A DNA stretch of 64,000 nucleotides from JANNUT01 sp046331425 (GCA_046331425.1 JAXLQU010000009.1:62001-126000); one strand, 5' to 3'. Counted from the stretch's first letter, positions 33,044 to 42,450 are shown. Made by a program: numbers and translations. Notes: generated by a model not told the origin, from the sequence alone.

Positions 33044-33092
33044 CGATTCGATCGACGTTGCTGGATCGGCTCGCGCGCCGGAGTCGAGCGAG

Positions 33093-33614
33093 TTACTCGG
33101 CGTGCACCGTGTGGTGCTGCGCGCTCTCTAGTTCCTGCGACCGAGCTAGCACGCTTTGCTCTTGCTCTTGTCGCATTGCGACCAGCCGCTCCAGCAGCTG
33201 CGGGTCAAAAGCAGCGAGTATTTGCGCCGCCAACAGCCCGGCATTCATCCCACCATCGATGGCGACCGTCGCGACCGGCACCCCGCGAGGCATCTGAACG
33301 ATCGACAGCAGCGAGTCGAGTCCCGTAAGTGCAGTGGCATTGATCGGCACACCGATGACCGGCAGCGGCGTCAACGCCGCGACCATGCCTGGCAGATGCG
33401 CCGCGCCGCCGGCGCCCGCAATGATCACCTTTAGCCCGCGCCGATGCGCCGACTGTGCGTACTCGAACAGCCGCCGGGGAGTGCGGTGCGCGGAAACGAT
33501 CGAGAGCTCCAGCGGAACATCGAGTTGTTTCAGAATCGCCTCGGCCTTGCGAATCACAGGTAGATCGGACTCACTGCCGACCACGATCCCCACCATCGGC
33601 TGCCTCGTGTTCAT
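33093..33614 (-). CDS. purE: N5-carboxyaminoimidazole ribonucleotide mutase (PurE class I)
   Basis: Converts N5-CAIR to CAIR in purine synthesis. The 173-residue product has GIVVGSESDLPVI, SAHRTPRRLFEYA, VIIAGAGGAAHLPGMVAALT and GLDSLLSIVQMPRGVPVATVAI. The SAHRTP and GAAHLPG segments mark class I, which needs PurK. It overlaps the purK stop (ATGA) as the last gene of the can-purK-purE operon. Confidence 0.97.
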   Translation of the reverse strand: MNTRQPMVGIVVGSESDLPVIRKAEAILKQLDVPLELSIVSAHRTPRRLFEYAQSAHRRGLKVIIAGAGGAAHLPGMVAALTPLPVIGVPINATALTGLDSLLSIVQMPRGVPVATVAIDGGMNAGLLAAQILAAFDPQLLERLVAMRQEQEQSVLARSQELESAQHHTVHAE

Positions 33615-34747
33615 GCATTCACTCCTGAGACTGACAACCTGTCGCGCACGGCCCTCGCTCGCGCTCTCGCCTCGTGAATCGTCGGGGCCAGCACGGTGGC
33701 GTGACCCATTTTTCGTCGTGGCCAGGCCTCGCGCTTGCCGTAGATATGCACCGATGCGCCGGGCACGGCGAGGGCATCATGCAGTCCGTCCAGTTGTGCC
33801 AGACCACGCCCCTCCTGAGCCAACACGTTGATCATCGCCGCGGGTCGGAGTTGATCGGTGTCGCCCAACGGCAGGCCCGTCACCGCACGCAGATGCTGCT
33901 CGAACTGGCAGGTCACACACGCTTCGATCGTGAAGTGTCCCGAATTGTGCGGCCTTGGTGCGACTTCGTTGATCAAGACCTCGCCCGCGCGGGTCAGAAA
34001 CATCTCGACCGCCAAAATCCCCACCGCATCGAGAGCCTCTGCGGTGGCGACAGCGAGTTCGCGACAGTGCGAGGCCAGCGCTGGATCGATCGAGGCCGGA
34101 GAAACAAGTGTGTCGAGGAGATGTCCGGCGGGATCGAACTCCATCTCGACCACTGGATACGTGCGGTGTTCGCCATTGACTCCACGCACCACGATCACCG
34201 CGAGTTCTTTTTCGAGTTCTACCAACTGTTCGACATAAGTGGCGCCTGCGGTGTCTATTTCGACCTCGTCGGCTCGTCGCACGATCCGAACACCGCGGCC
34301 GTCGTATCCGCCGCGTCGCGCTTTCTGCACCCATGGTAGCGACCACCCTTGGGCCGCGTCAGAGAACTGTGGCGTGGGCAGCCCGGCGCGCTGGAGAGTC
34401 TGCTTTTGTAGCAGCTTGTCCTGCACCAAACGCATCAACGGGATTCCAGGGCGGAAACAGAGACCTTCCTGCGACAACTCCGTGAGCAGGTCGACATCGA
34501 CGTGCTCAATTTCGAAGGTGATCACATCACTCAAAGACCCGAGTTCTCGCAGCGCCGAGGGGTCGCTCCGTGGTGCAACGACCTGTCTGGAGGCCAGTTC
34601 TCCAGCCGGGGCGTGGGGGTCGGGGTCGAGGATCGCGACCCGCAATCCGAGTTTGTGTGCCTTCTGCGCCATCATGCGGGCCAACTGCCCGCCGCCGATG
34701 ATTCCAACGGTTGTCAGTCCCGGCCGCTTGCGTTGCGCGTTATGCAT
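33611..34747 (-). CDS. purK: N5-carboxyaminoimidazole ribonucleotide synthase
   Basis: ATP-grasp enzyme making N5-CAIR from AIR, ATP and bicarbonate. The 378-residue product has the N-terminal GIIGGGQLARMMAQKAHKLG, QDKLLQKQTLQRAGLPTPQF, KARRGGYDGRGV, and the C-terminal active-site EVAPRPHNSGHFTIEAC. It overlaps the carbonic anhydrase stop by 8 bases and the purE start by 4, so the three are translationally coupled. PurK consumes bicarbonate, the product of the first gene of the operon. Confidence 0.97.
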   Translation of the reverse strand: MHNAQRKRPGLTTVGIIGGGQLARMMAQKAHKLGLRVAILDPDPHAPAGELASRQVVAPRSDPSALRELGSLSDVITFEIEHVDVDLLTELSQEGLCFRPGIPLMRLVQDKLLQKQTLQRAGLPTPQFSDAAQGWSLPWVQKARRGGYDGRGVRIVRRADEVEIDTAGATYVEQLVELEKELAVIVVRGVNGEHRTYPVVEMEFDPAGHLLDTLVSPASIDPALASHCRELAVATAEALDAVGILAVEMFLTRAGEVLINEVAPRPHNSGHFTIEACVTCQFEQHLRAVTGLPLGDTDQLRPAAMINVLAQEGRGLAQLDGLHDALAVPGASVHIYGKREAWPRRKMGHATVLAPTIHEARARARAVRDRLSVSGVNA

Positions 34748-35372
34748 GCAAGACCTGCCTCAGAAATCGATCCTGATCGCGCCCATCGCTGCTGACCCCC
34801 AATGTGCGAAGCAGGCCGTCCTCGATTCCGTAAATCCACCCGTGCACTTGCAAGGGGCGGCCGAACCGCCACGCGCGTTGAACGATCTCGCTTTCGACCA
34901 GATGCTGGACGCCGCGCGCGACATTGATTTCGGCCAGTCTCTGAATTTGTCCTGTGTGTGTCCGACTCTTGAGCTCGGCGCGATGCGTCGCCGCCAATTC
35001 AGCCAACGGCTCGAGCCATCGTTCCACGCATCCGGGTGCGTTCTTATCGAGCGTGGCTTGAACGCCCATGCACTGTGTATGGCCGCACACGATCACATGT
35101 TCTACCGACAACACATCGACGGCGAACTCCAGAGCGGCCGCCAAGTTGGGATCGTTGAGTTGAACCTGATTCGCGATGTTGCGATGAACGAACATCTCGC
35201 CCGGGCCCACGCCGGTGATCTGGGTTTCGGGGACGCGACTGTCGGCACAACCGATCCACATGTAGCGCGGACTCTGTGTGCCGCTCAGTGCCCAGAAGCA
35301 GTCCGGCTCTTGGCGCCGTCGCGCCATGGCCCAAGCTCGGTTGTTATCCAAAAGCCTGCTGACGCCGTCCAT
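34740..35372 (-). CDS. can: Beta-class carbonic anhydrase
   Basis: Interconverts CO2 and bicarbonate. The 210-residue product carries the beta-class zinc ligands: Cys and Asp-Arg in IGCADSRVPE, and His-x2-Cys in VCGHTQCMGV. EMFVHRNIAN and VHGWIYGIEDG are typical of the E. coli Can type. It is cytoplasmic, with no signal peptide. It is the first gene of the can-purK-purE operon and shares 8 bases with purK, so it probably supplies bicarbonate to PurK locally; that is inference from gene order. Confidence 0.95.
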   Translation of the reverse strand: MDGVSRLLDNNRAWAMARRRQEPDCFWALSGTQSPRYMWIGCADSRVPETQITGVGPGEMFVHRNIANQVQLNDPNLAAALEFAVDVLSVEHVIVCGHTQCMGVQATLDKNAPGCVERWLEPLAELAATHRAELKSRTHTGQIQRLAEINVARGVQHLVESEIVQRAWRFGRPLQVHGWIYGIEDGLLRTLGVSSDGRDQDRFLRQVLHA

Positions 35373-35525
35373 CGGTGGGGTCCTCCGTGTCGTTCCCTGG
35401 TGAAACCGTGATTCGCCCGCGATCGAGCCACGGTTACGGTACGACAGCAGTTATTCGTCGGAAAATTGATAGTTTGACAATTTCGAATAGACGAAACCTA
35501 TCTCGATGCCGACCGGCGAAAGGTA

Positions 35526-35555
35526 GCGCCGCGCGCAAGATCTCGCGCGCGGCGC
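35526..35555 (-). terminator. Strong hairpin downstream of the multihaem cytochrome gene
   Basis: A perfect 11-bp GC stem (GCGCCGCGCGC at 35526-35536 with its complement at 35545-35555) and 8-base loop. It begins 31 bases after the minus-strand stop at 35587. On the minus strand it is followed by TACCTTTCG, a weak T-tract. It probably ends the cytochrome transcript before the carbonic anhydrase operon. Confidence 0.65.
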
Positions 35556-35586
35556 CCGAACTCGAAATAGGTGAGACGTCCCCGAA

Positions 35587-36606
35587 TTAGTTGCAGGCTT
35601 GCGAGAGGTTTTGGGCGCGGGGACACGTGGTGTTGGTGGTGGAGGGGGGGCGTTGAGTGCCGTCGCTCTTCTTTCCGTAGGAGCCCTCGGCGGCGGAGTC
35701 GCGGCCGGCGATCAGGAAGAAGAATGACGATGGGGAAGCGGGATAGTTCCAAACGTAGGTGCCGCTGACGCCGATGCCGCACTGTTGGCCGGTGTAGTTG
35801 TAGGTCGAAACCTGGTCCAGCGGCCCGTAGTAGATCGTGTTGTCGGTGGTCTGGCAGGCGACACCGTACGACAGCGTCATCTGTCGGGTCGAGGCATTGT
35901 GGCTGGTCACTCTCAGTTGGCTGAGCGCTGCCCCTGATGTTTCGCCAGGAGTCGGCGTTGCAAGACTGCACGATGGATCGGCGGCATCGAAAGTCCCGTT
36001 GCCGTCATTGTCCAGGCCCAGCGTCGAGGCCGCGAAGTTCTCTCGGAACGCTGGTGACGGATTGCAAGGGTTGTCGGGGATGTTTGGATGGCCGGTGCCG
36101 GGGTTGGCGTAGAACGGAGGAAGAATTTTCTCGGCAACGACCGTCTTGTTGGCGGGATTGCTGTCGGAGTGACACGACACGCATGTGGTCACGCCGCCGC
36201 GCCAATGACGTTGCCGCAGCCCCGCGCCGAATCCCGTGGTGCCGGCGCCGGTACCATCTTGTGAACGGCCGTGACATCCGGAGCAGGAGTAACCGGCGAG
36301 GCCGTTGCCACCGGGAGCGCTGCCCAGATCGACAGGGAAGCGAGCCGACGCGTGACAGGCCGAGCATTCGCCGCTGAGCATCGTGTTGCGATGCACATCG
36401 TGCAGGTTGCTGTTCCACGGTTGCCCATCGACCTTCGAGACGTAGCCACTGGTGCGAAACCCGCCGTGACAGGCGGCGCACCCATCGGACGTTCTGTTGG
36501 TGGAGTACTTGTCGTAGGCCCACGAATCGGGAATCCAAGACACGACAACGATGCAGGCAACGATTGCAATCGCGACGATCGCTAAAGGTCTGAGTCTGGC
36601 GAGCAT
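35587..36606 (-). CDS. Periplasmic multihaem (tetrahaem) c-type cytochrome
   Basis: A 339-residue exported protein with an N-terminal signal/anchor (LAIVAIAIVACIVVVSWI, about 7-26). Four CxxCH haem-binding sites lie in the first half: CAACH, CSACH, CSGCH and CVSCH (about 42-145). The C-terminal half (about 190-339) has no haem sites and reads as a beta-rich domain with SQLRVTSHNASTRQMTLSYG and YVWNYPASPSSFFFLIAGRD, which resembles a fibronectin-like fold. Probably an electron carrier or terminal reductase of the NrfD module encoded 0.75 kb upstream. It has its own terminator. Confidence 0.9.
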   Translation of the reverse strand: MLARLRPLAIVAIAIVACIVVVSWIPDSWAYDKYSTNRTSDGCAACHGGFRTSGYVSKVDGQPWNSNLHDVHRNTMLSGECSACHASARFPVDLGSAPGGNGLAGYSCSGCHGRSQDGTGAGTTGFGAGLRQRHWRGGVTTCVSCHSDSNPANKTVVAEKILPPFYANPGTGHPNIPDNPCNPSPAFRENFAASTLGLDNDGNGTFDAADPSCSLATPTPGETSGAALSQLRVTSHNASTRQMTLSYGVACQTTDNTIYYGPLDQVSTYNYTGQQCGIGVSGTYVWNYPASPSSFFFLIAGRDSAAEGSYGKKSDGTQRPPSTTNTTCPRAQNLSQACN

Positions 36607-37361
36607 GGATACTCCTCCGCCGAAGCAACTGTGTGCTCGGCGCTGGGCTCGGTTTATCGAGTGTGCGGGTCGAGGCTCAGCCGCTGCTGGCCTCGTTGCT
36701 GCCGTGCGACGACCTCGGGCAGAGAACGCCGCTTCAGAAGTGATGCGCGACTTGTACTACGCCCGGATGCGGCGGAACAATTGAGAGATGTCAATTCAAA
36801 TCCGTGTCGTTCTATACAGAGAGGACTCGTCGAGTGAACCGCGCCGAAGAGTGCGCGCTGTTGAGAGCGACATGCGTGATGGAAGTCACGAAGCTCGTCT
36901 CACGCCGAGACTGATGATCGAAGTCACCGCTCGAACAGGCCCGTCAGGCTGCATCGCAGGTCCGCGCTGCAAGCCAATGCAGGCTCGGAAAGGCGATGCG
37001 CGTCTTGCAAGAATTGCGGAGCGGATCGACCCGAGGCTACTTGCTGACGGCCGCGCACAGATGGTGATCATCGAGGGCATCTAGCGGCAACGGTGCGAGT
37101 TTGGTCCGATGACATTGCGAGGACTGCCAGCAGCGCTCGAGAAGTACGAGCCTGCACGGCAGTCGCTCGTGATACGAAGCGATGACGCGATCTCGCGCCG
37201 CGAGTGTCAGACCGAGAATCAATTGGCGCAGACAGAGCGGCGCAGACAGCAAGCAGCGAATTCGGCAGCCGCTGAGGCGCGGTGAGGCGAAGGCATCCGG
37301 GATATCGAGTTCCCGCTAAGACCCGCCAAAGCGATGAGCCCCCAGCCGGAGCGCGCTCGGC
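36607..37361. other. 755-bp interval without a recognisable gene
   Basis: Both strands contain only short frames with no protein-like composition, for example plus 36788-37084 and minus 37037-37252. An AT-richer stretch at about 36770-36835 contains, on the minus strand, TTCACT-16-TATAGA, a possible promoter for the cytochrome gene. The rest could be remnant DNA from a lost gene; nothing is identifiable. Confidence 0.5.
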
Positions 37362-38549
37362 TCAGTTCGCGGAACTGGTTTCCGACTCCTGCGGCTGGAT
37401 CGGCGGAAGCAGCTTCACCAGTGCCCACAGAATCACCAGCGGAAGGATCATCAGCAGAATGGCGGCCAGCAGCCCCTCGCGGGTGGCGAACGCCATCTTG
37501 TAGCTGGTGTATCCGAGGAAACTCTTGGAGAACAGTTGCCCCCCGATCACGACATTCCATCGCATCGAGAAGATCCCCAGAAGCGACAACATTGCGCTCG
37601 TGAGGTAGACCCCTCGTCTCGCCGCCTCACTGAGCCGGATCACCTGCGTCATCGCCAAGAATCCCAGCGGCAGCAGCGTTCCGACGATGATCTGGCCGAT
37701 CACCTGCGACCCATACAGCCGTGTGTGCACCATGAAGTCGAGCGTCTTGAACGACTCGTCGGCCTCGTAGATGCGGTGGATCAGGTCGAGCATTTCGAGT
37801 GAGAAGTCGATCACGAAGGCATAGAACAGGTAGCGGCCGATGGTGTCGACACAGCGCATGTCGATCTTGATTCGTTTGATCGTGCAGTAGGCCATGTAAA
37901 GCGCCAACACGGCGGCGATCCCCGAGACGATCGCCGAGAACAAGAACACGATCGGCATCAACGGTGTCGACCACCAAGGGTTGGCCTTGATCGAGCCGAA
38001 GATGAACCCGACGTACCCGTGCAGCAGGAAGGCGGAAGGGATACCGACAATAGTAATGAAGCGTCCAACGCGATCATCCACGCGCAATGCCTCGGGGCTG
38101 ACGTTGTAGGAGAAGAGCGCCATCGCACGGTAGAGCCAACCGACCCATCCGCGCTGTGTCTGCGCCATCTGAACGATGAATGGTCGGAACTCCAACCAAA
38201 TCTCGATCACCAACACGGCCAGCAGGTACCACAGGTACACAAACCCGAACATCGCCATCGCCGAGGTCGTGTGCGGGGTCAGGAACATCTCGATCGAGCG
38301 CTCGGGGTGACCAAGGTGTAGCTGCAGCGGCAGCGGCGCGACGATCAGGAATGCGAGTGCGGTCAAGAGCGCCAACCGGTAGGTAGGCTTGACCGCCTCG
38401 ACCTCGAAGACGCGTTCGAGAGAGGCCAGGATGAAGGCGCCGGCAACGAGTCCGGTGATGAACGGGTAGAGCACGATCAAGATGCTCCACTGCAGCTCCA
38501 CCTCGTTGGGATACATAAACCCCTGGACACCGTTGAGCATCTCTTCCAT
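37362..38549 (-). CDS. NrfD/PsrC-family membrane quinone-interacting subunit
   Basis: Polytopic inner-membrane protein of 395 residues with about 9-10 helices (WSILIVLYPFITGLVAGAFILASL, PTYRLALLTALAFLIVAPLPLQLHLGHPER and others). The LHLGHPER block after helix 2 and a downstream HTTSAMA are typical of the NrfD family, which exchanges electrons with the quinone pool. It follows the Fe-S protein gene by 12 bp, forming a cytochrome c / ferredoxin / NrfD operon. Confidence 0.93.
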   Translation of the reverse strand: MEEMLNGVQGFMYPNEVELQWSILIVLYPFITGLVAGAFILASLERVFEVEAVKPTYRLALLTALAFLIVAPLPLQLHLGHPERSIEMFLTPHTTSAMAMFGFVYLWYLLAVLVIEIWLEFRPFIVQMAQTQRGWVGWLYRAMALFSYNVSPEALRVDDRVGRFITIVGIPSAFLLHGYVGFIFGSIKANPWWSTPLMPIVFLFSAIVSGIAAVLALYMAYCTIKRIKIDMRCVDTIGRYLFYAFVIDFSLEMLDLIHRIYEADESFKTLDFMVHTRLYGSQVIGQIIVGTLLPLGFLAMTQVIRLSEAARRGVYLTSAMLSLLGIFSMRWNVVIGGQLFSKSFLGYTSYKMAFATREGLLAAILLMILPLVILWALVKLLPPIQPQESETSSAN

Positions 38550-38561
38550 GACTTCCTCTTG

Positions 38562-39344
38562 CTAGCGTACCGAGCCGTCGAGACCGGCGTAAAAAGCTTT
38601 CGCGTGGGTTGCCATCTGCGGCTTGAGCACCTGCACCTTGTGCGTGCGCAAAAGTTCATGAATCGGGTCGTCAGGGTTTTTCAGGTCGCCGAGCAAGCGC
38701 GCTGTGGTGGGGCAGACCTCGCAGCACGCCGTCGTCAGTCCTCGCGTGATCCGGTGATAGCACAGCGTGCATTTGTCCACCGTGTTGGTGCGCGGGTAGA
38801 TGTAGCGGCAGCCGTAAGGGCAGGCCTGCACGCAGTAGCGACAACCCAGGCAATACGATTTGTCGACCAGCACCACGCCATCGGGGCTGTCGAAGGTGGC
38901 CCCCACCGGGCAGACCTGAACGCACGGTGAGTCGACACAGTGATTGCACAACTTTGGAACGAAGAAGCTCTTGCTGTTCTCGCCCAGGCCGGGCAACTTC
39001 GGGAAGCCGTCGTAGCCGCCGTTGGGTGAGTCGACGTGCGGGATCGGTTCTTCATGCGGGTGCGCCGGGTCGAGCGCTGCAACCGTGTAGCGCTCGACCC
39101 AGGTGCGGAAGTACAGAGGCTCCAACGGAACGTCGTTCTCGGTCTTGCAGGCGCGCACGCACGCTCCGCAACCGATGCATTTCTCGATGTCGATGTAAAA
39201 CGCCCACCAGTGTTTGTTGGCGTCGTAGTTGGGGGCCGCCTCGGGTGTCCCGGCGAGGATGAAGTCCCAGGCTTGCGCCGCGAGGCCGGTGAGCAACAGG
39301 TACTTGCCCCCGTCGCGCAGAAAATCACGTCGCGTGGCTTGCAT
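38562..39344 (-). CDS. Tat-exported 4Fe-4S ferredoxin subunit (NrfC/HybA/PsrB-like)
   Basis: A 260-residue protein starting MQATRRDFLRDGGKYLLLTG, a twin-arginine signal. It contains several 4Fe-4S cysteine groups: CIGCGACVRAC, CNHCVDSPCVQVCP, CLGCRYCVQACPYGC and CTLCYHRI..CCEVCP, the four-cluster pattern of molybdopterin-oxidoreductase and Nrf electron-transfer subunits. GGAGGAG precedes the ATG at 39344; longer in-frame starts upstream give no sensible sequence. It should pass electrons between the NrfD protein and a periplasmic cytochrome. Confidence 0.95.
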   Translation of the reverse strand: MQATRRDFLRDGGKYLLLTGLAAQAWDFILAGTPEAAPNYDANKHWWAFYIDIEKCIGCGACVRACKTENDVPLEPLYFRTWVERYTVAALDPAHPHEEPIPHVDSPNGGYDGFPKLPGLGENSKSFFVPKLCNHCVDSPCVQVCPVGATFDSPDGVVLVDKSYCLGCRYCVQACPYGCRYIYPRTNTVDKCTLCYHRITRGLTTACCEVCPTTARLLGDLKNPDDPIHELLRTHKVQVLKPQMATHAKAFYAGLDGSVR

Positions 39345-39355
39345 CGCTCCTCCGC

Positions 39356-39808
39356 TCACTTCGGCGCGTGTGGGTCGTGGCAGTCGGTGCAGGTTCCGTC
39401 GTAGTGGTCCTTGGGCTCGATCTGCGGGAATTTCTTGGACTTCGCAGGGTTGGCGAGGTGACACGTCACGCACAGCGCCAGTGGGTCGAGCTTTGCGAGT
39501 TTGACAACGGTAGGGTCGTCGCCGTGGGCGCTCCCCGCGCCGTGACACGACTCGCAGCCAACCCCTGCATGAGCATTCTTGACTTTGACGTCGGTGACAT
39601 CTTGATGGCAGTCGTTGCAGGCGGCGCGCCCGGCGAATCGCAGTGCGTGGGCGCGAACATCATCGAGTGCACCGGCGCGATAGTGTCCGAGGCGGCCGAA
39701 GTCGTGGGGCACCAGCACCGCGCGCACGGTCAGGAAGATCGCGACGCCGACGCAAAATAGAAGCGCCATTCGAATCAGGTGTTCGTAGTCCCGAAGACGT
39801 CCGCGCAC
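39356..39808 (-). CDS. Membrane-anchored tetrahaem cytochrome c
   Basis: A 150-residue protein with one N-terminal membrane helix (MALLFCVGVAIFLTVRAVL, about 14-32) and four CxxCH motifs (CNDCH, CESCH, CVTCH, CTDCH) spread over about 65-145, so it faces the periplasm. It is the first gene of the operon with the Fe-S and NrfD genes; its stop is 11 bp before the Fe-S start. It probably links that complex to other cytochromes. Confidence 0.92.
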   Translation of the reverse strand: MRGRLRDYEHLIRMALLFCVGVAIFLTVRAVLVPHDFGRLGHYRAGALDDVRAHALRFAGRAACNDCHQDVTDVKVKNAHAGVGCESCHGAGSAHGDDPTVVKLAKLDPLALCVTCHLANPAKSKKFPQIEPKDHYDGTCTDCHDPHAPK

Positions 39809-40062
39809 GAGGCCACCTCGCGGACCACGCTATTCGGCGCGAACTACCAACGTCAATAAACATATCTCAAGCGCTCCCGCTCGAGCCGCCTCCGGACGCC
39901 GGCAGCCAATGAGGTGTCCGGTCGTCTCCCCGCCGGCGGCGGGGCAGGCCGTTGGCCGTTCGAGGTGCTCGGTCTCATTAGCGCCGAAATGTCAACTGAC
40001 CTCATGCCCTGAGTCGGCGGACAGGATCGACGCATTCTTCGGACCTGTTGGAGCCTGAACCG

Positions 40063-41817
40063 ATGGAGCCTTTGCAATCGGACTTCGAGGAACGGCTCGA
40101 TCAAATTGCCGCGCGCCTGGAGCGTGTCGAGCGCCAGCTTTCGGCCCTGCACGGGCAGGTTCCTTTCGCCTTCGAGGCGGGTGATCCAGAGGCCGTCGAG
40201 CCGGTCGAGGAATCAGACCGAACGAACCGTGAGGGCAGCGTCACGAGTCGCACGCCGGCACTGATCGGACGTTCGCTGCTGGTTCTGGCGGGCGCCTTCG
40301 CCATCCGCTCGGTGACGGAGGCGGGCACGATTCCACCGATGCTCGGGGTCGCGCTCGGTGTGGCGTTCGGAGCGCTGTGGCTTTGGCTAGCGGACCGGGC
40401 CGCGCGTCACGGTGATCGACTCAGCGCGACGACGCACGCGATCACCGCGGTCGTCGTGATCCTGCCGCTCTTGGTCGAGGCAACCGTTCGATTCAAGTTC
40501 TTGGCGCCGCTCCCGAGCGCGATCGTGTTGGTGAGCAGCGCCGCCGCGGTGCTCGCGCTCGCGCGGTCCTGTGCGCTCCCCTCGGTGGTCTGGATCGGGG
40601 CGCTAGGCCCGGCAGTCACCGCGTTGGCCCTGGCGTTTGCGACTCGGAACGTGTTGCTGTTCGCAAGCGCACTGTTTGTGATTGCGGCGCTCTCGTTTTG
40701 GGCGGGATTGCACACCGCGGCCAGCACCGCAGGTTGGGCGGTGGTGGGGATACTCGATGTTCTGCTGCTCATGATCACGGCCGTGTTGCTGATCGCGCCC
40801 CCCGAGCGGTCGGCAGCGCTGTTGACCCCACCTGCCTTGATAGCGACGTTGTTAGCGTTGGTCACCTTGTCGTTTGCAACCTTCATCGGTAGTACGCGCC
40901 GAACCGGGCGCTCGGTGCGAATCACCGAGATCGTTCAGGGTATCGTGGCAACACTGGTTGGCTTTGGCGGCGCGCTGGCCGTCACCCATCGCAGCGGAGC
41001 CGCCGCGCTGGCGACCGGCGTGATTGGCCTGGTGTTGGCGGCGGCAACCTACGCGGCATCGTTCACATTCATCGATCGAATCGAAGGACGGCGCACCAGC
41101 TTCATGTTCTACACGAGTGCCGCCCTGATCTTCACGCTGCTCGGTGCCGTCTCGATCTGGCATGACTCTGCGTTGGCGATCGTAGTGTCGGTGGCGGCGC
41201 TCGCCACGGCGTGGATCGGAAGTCGCAAGGCGCGAGAGACACTCAGCCTGCACGCGACGATCTACATCTTGGCGGCGGCCGCCGTGATAGACCTGGATAC
41301 GCGCCTGTATGCCGCCCTGGTTGCACGCAGTGGACCTCAGTCCGCATACCCGCCACTCGCGTTGTGGCTCGTGCTTGTCGTGGCCGCTGTGTTTTGTTGG
41401 TTGCCGATCGCGGGGCACGGCCGCACTTGGGGCGCCATCGCGCCGGCTGCGAAGCTCTTGGTGATGATCGTGTTGCTCGGTGGCCTCGAGGTCGTGGTGT
41501 TAGCGCTCGGTTGTCGAATGCTGGCCGGTGACGGAGAGCATCCTTTGTCCGGTGCAACGCTGGCCGTGGTGCGCACGGCACTGCTATCGATTTCTGCGGT
41601 GCTGGTTCCACTGATCGCGCGATCCCCTCGCTGGCGTGAGGCGCGCTGGCTGACTTACCCGATCCTGATTCTGGCGGGGATCAAGCTGGTCGCGGAGGAC
41701 GTGCCAAGCGGTCAAACGGCGGTCTTGGTGTTGTCGTTCGCGCTCTATGGCGGCGCTTTGATTCTTGCCCCTCGATTGGCGCGACAGTCGGCACCGAGCG
41801 GCTCGAGCAACAGCTAA
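40063..41817 (+). CDS. Polytopic membrane protein of unknown function (DUF2339-like)
   Basis: A 584-residue protein with a soluble N-terminal coiled-coil (DFEERLDQIAARLERVERQLSAL, about 6-30), a polar linker, and then about 15 or more hydrophobic helices from residue 75 to the end. The coiled-coil followed by an all-helical membrane domain resembles DUF2339 proteins; no catalytic motif is visible. ATG 40063 with GGAG 9 bases upstream is preferred to TTG 40048. Its stop overlaps that of the convergent haemerythrin gene. Confidence 0.75.
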   Translation: MEPLQSDFEERLDQIAARLERVERQLSALHGQVPFAFEAGDPEAVEPVEESDRTNREGSVTSRTPALIGRSLLVLAGAFAIRSVTEAGTIPPMLGVALGVAFGALWLWLADRAARHGDRLSATTHAITAVVVILPLLVEATVRFKFLAPLPSAIVLVSSAAAVLALARSCALPSVVWIGALGPAVTALALAFATRNVLLFASALFVIAALSFWAGLHTAASTAGWAVVGILDVLLLMITAVLLIAPPERSAALLTPPALIATLLALVTLSFATFIGSTRRTGRSVRITEIVQGIVATLVGFGGALAVTHRSGAAALATGVIGLVLAAATYAASFTFIDRIEGRRTSFMFYTSAALIFTLLGAVSIWHDSALAIVVSVAALATAWIGSRKARETLSLHATIYILAAAAVIDLDTRLYAALVARSGPQSAYPPLALWLVLVVAAVFCWLPIAGHGRTWGAIAPAAKLLVMIVLLGGLEVVVLALGCRMLAGDGEHPLSGATLAVVRTALLSISAVLVPLIARSPRWREARWLTYPILILAGIKLVAEDVPSGQTAVLVLSFALYGGALILAPRLARQSAPSGSSNS

Positions 41818-42380
41818 CGTCCGGTATGAAACGGCACACCGGCACGGCCGCACAACTCACGAGCCAGTTCGATGTAACGGTTGTACTGCACGGAGTGAAA
41901 CGCTTCGAGCATCGCGGCCGACGTGGTTCGCGACATCACTTGCTGCGCCAGCGCGAAGACCTCGTCGTTCTCACGCTGGACATTCCGACGTAGCACGCGC
42001 GCGTACTCTCGCCCGGCAGCGGCGAGCGCTCGCTTATCGTTGTCGTCCACGGCACCGCGCATCGCCTGGATCAAGCATCGGCTCTGTTCGTGATCTTCCA
42101 ACATGCAGGCGACCGCACCGCTCTCGCTCGACACGCCTGCCGCGATCAACGCAGGGAAGAGCAGATCTTCTTCTTTGCCGTGATGGCAGCGATCGGCGAA
42201 GGTCGAAAAGAACTCCAACGCACCCTTCCAGAAGTGCGCATCGATCGGCGCGCCAACCGCGACGCGTTCGGTTTCGCTCTGCAGCGCGCCGAGCATCGAG
42301 CCGATCACGTCGTGCTCCACGCGCAGCACATCGGTGGGGTGAATCTCTGATTTCGGCAGCGGCTCCGGCGTCGGGCTCAT
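41814..42380 (-). CDS. Haemerythrin-like (HHE) domain protein
   Basis: A 188-residue helical protein with the di-iron ligand pattern of HHE proteins: EHDVIGSML, FADRCHHGKEEDLLFPAL and MLEDHEQSRCLI. Such proteins bind O2, NO or act in iron storage or signalling. It is followed, in genome order, by a paralogue 70 bp upstream in the same direction. The shared segment FADRCHH(G/D)KEE shows they are duplicates. Confidence 0.9.
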   Translation of the reverse strand: MSPTPEPLPKSEIHPTDVLRVEHDVIGSMLGALQSETERVAVGAPIDAHFWKGALEFFSTFADRCHHGKEEDLLFPALIAAGVSSESGAVACMLEDHEQSRCLIQAMRGAVDDNDKRALAAAGREYARVLRRNVQRENDEVFALAQQVMSRTTSAAMLEAFHSVQYNRYIELARELCGRAGVPFHTGR

Positions 42381-42450
42381 GGCGGTTCCTCCAGTCGGCA
42401 GTTGCCGCCGTTATTCTAAGGCGTTGGCACCGTCCGCTGATTGCCCCAGG

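Noticed and set aside
36788..37084. Short plus-strand frame in the 36.6-37.4 kb interval
   Set aside because: No ribosome site, odd composition and no domain; the interval is left unassigned.
39928..39944. GC-rich 7-bp hairpin (CCCCGCC/GGCGGGG) upstream of the 40063 membrane protein gene
   Set aside because: It has a 3-base loop and no T-run, and sits between divergent genes, so a terminator is not supported.
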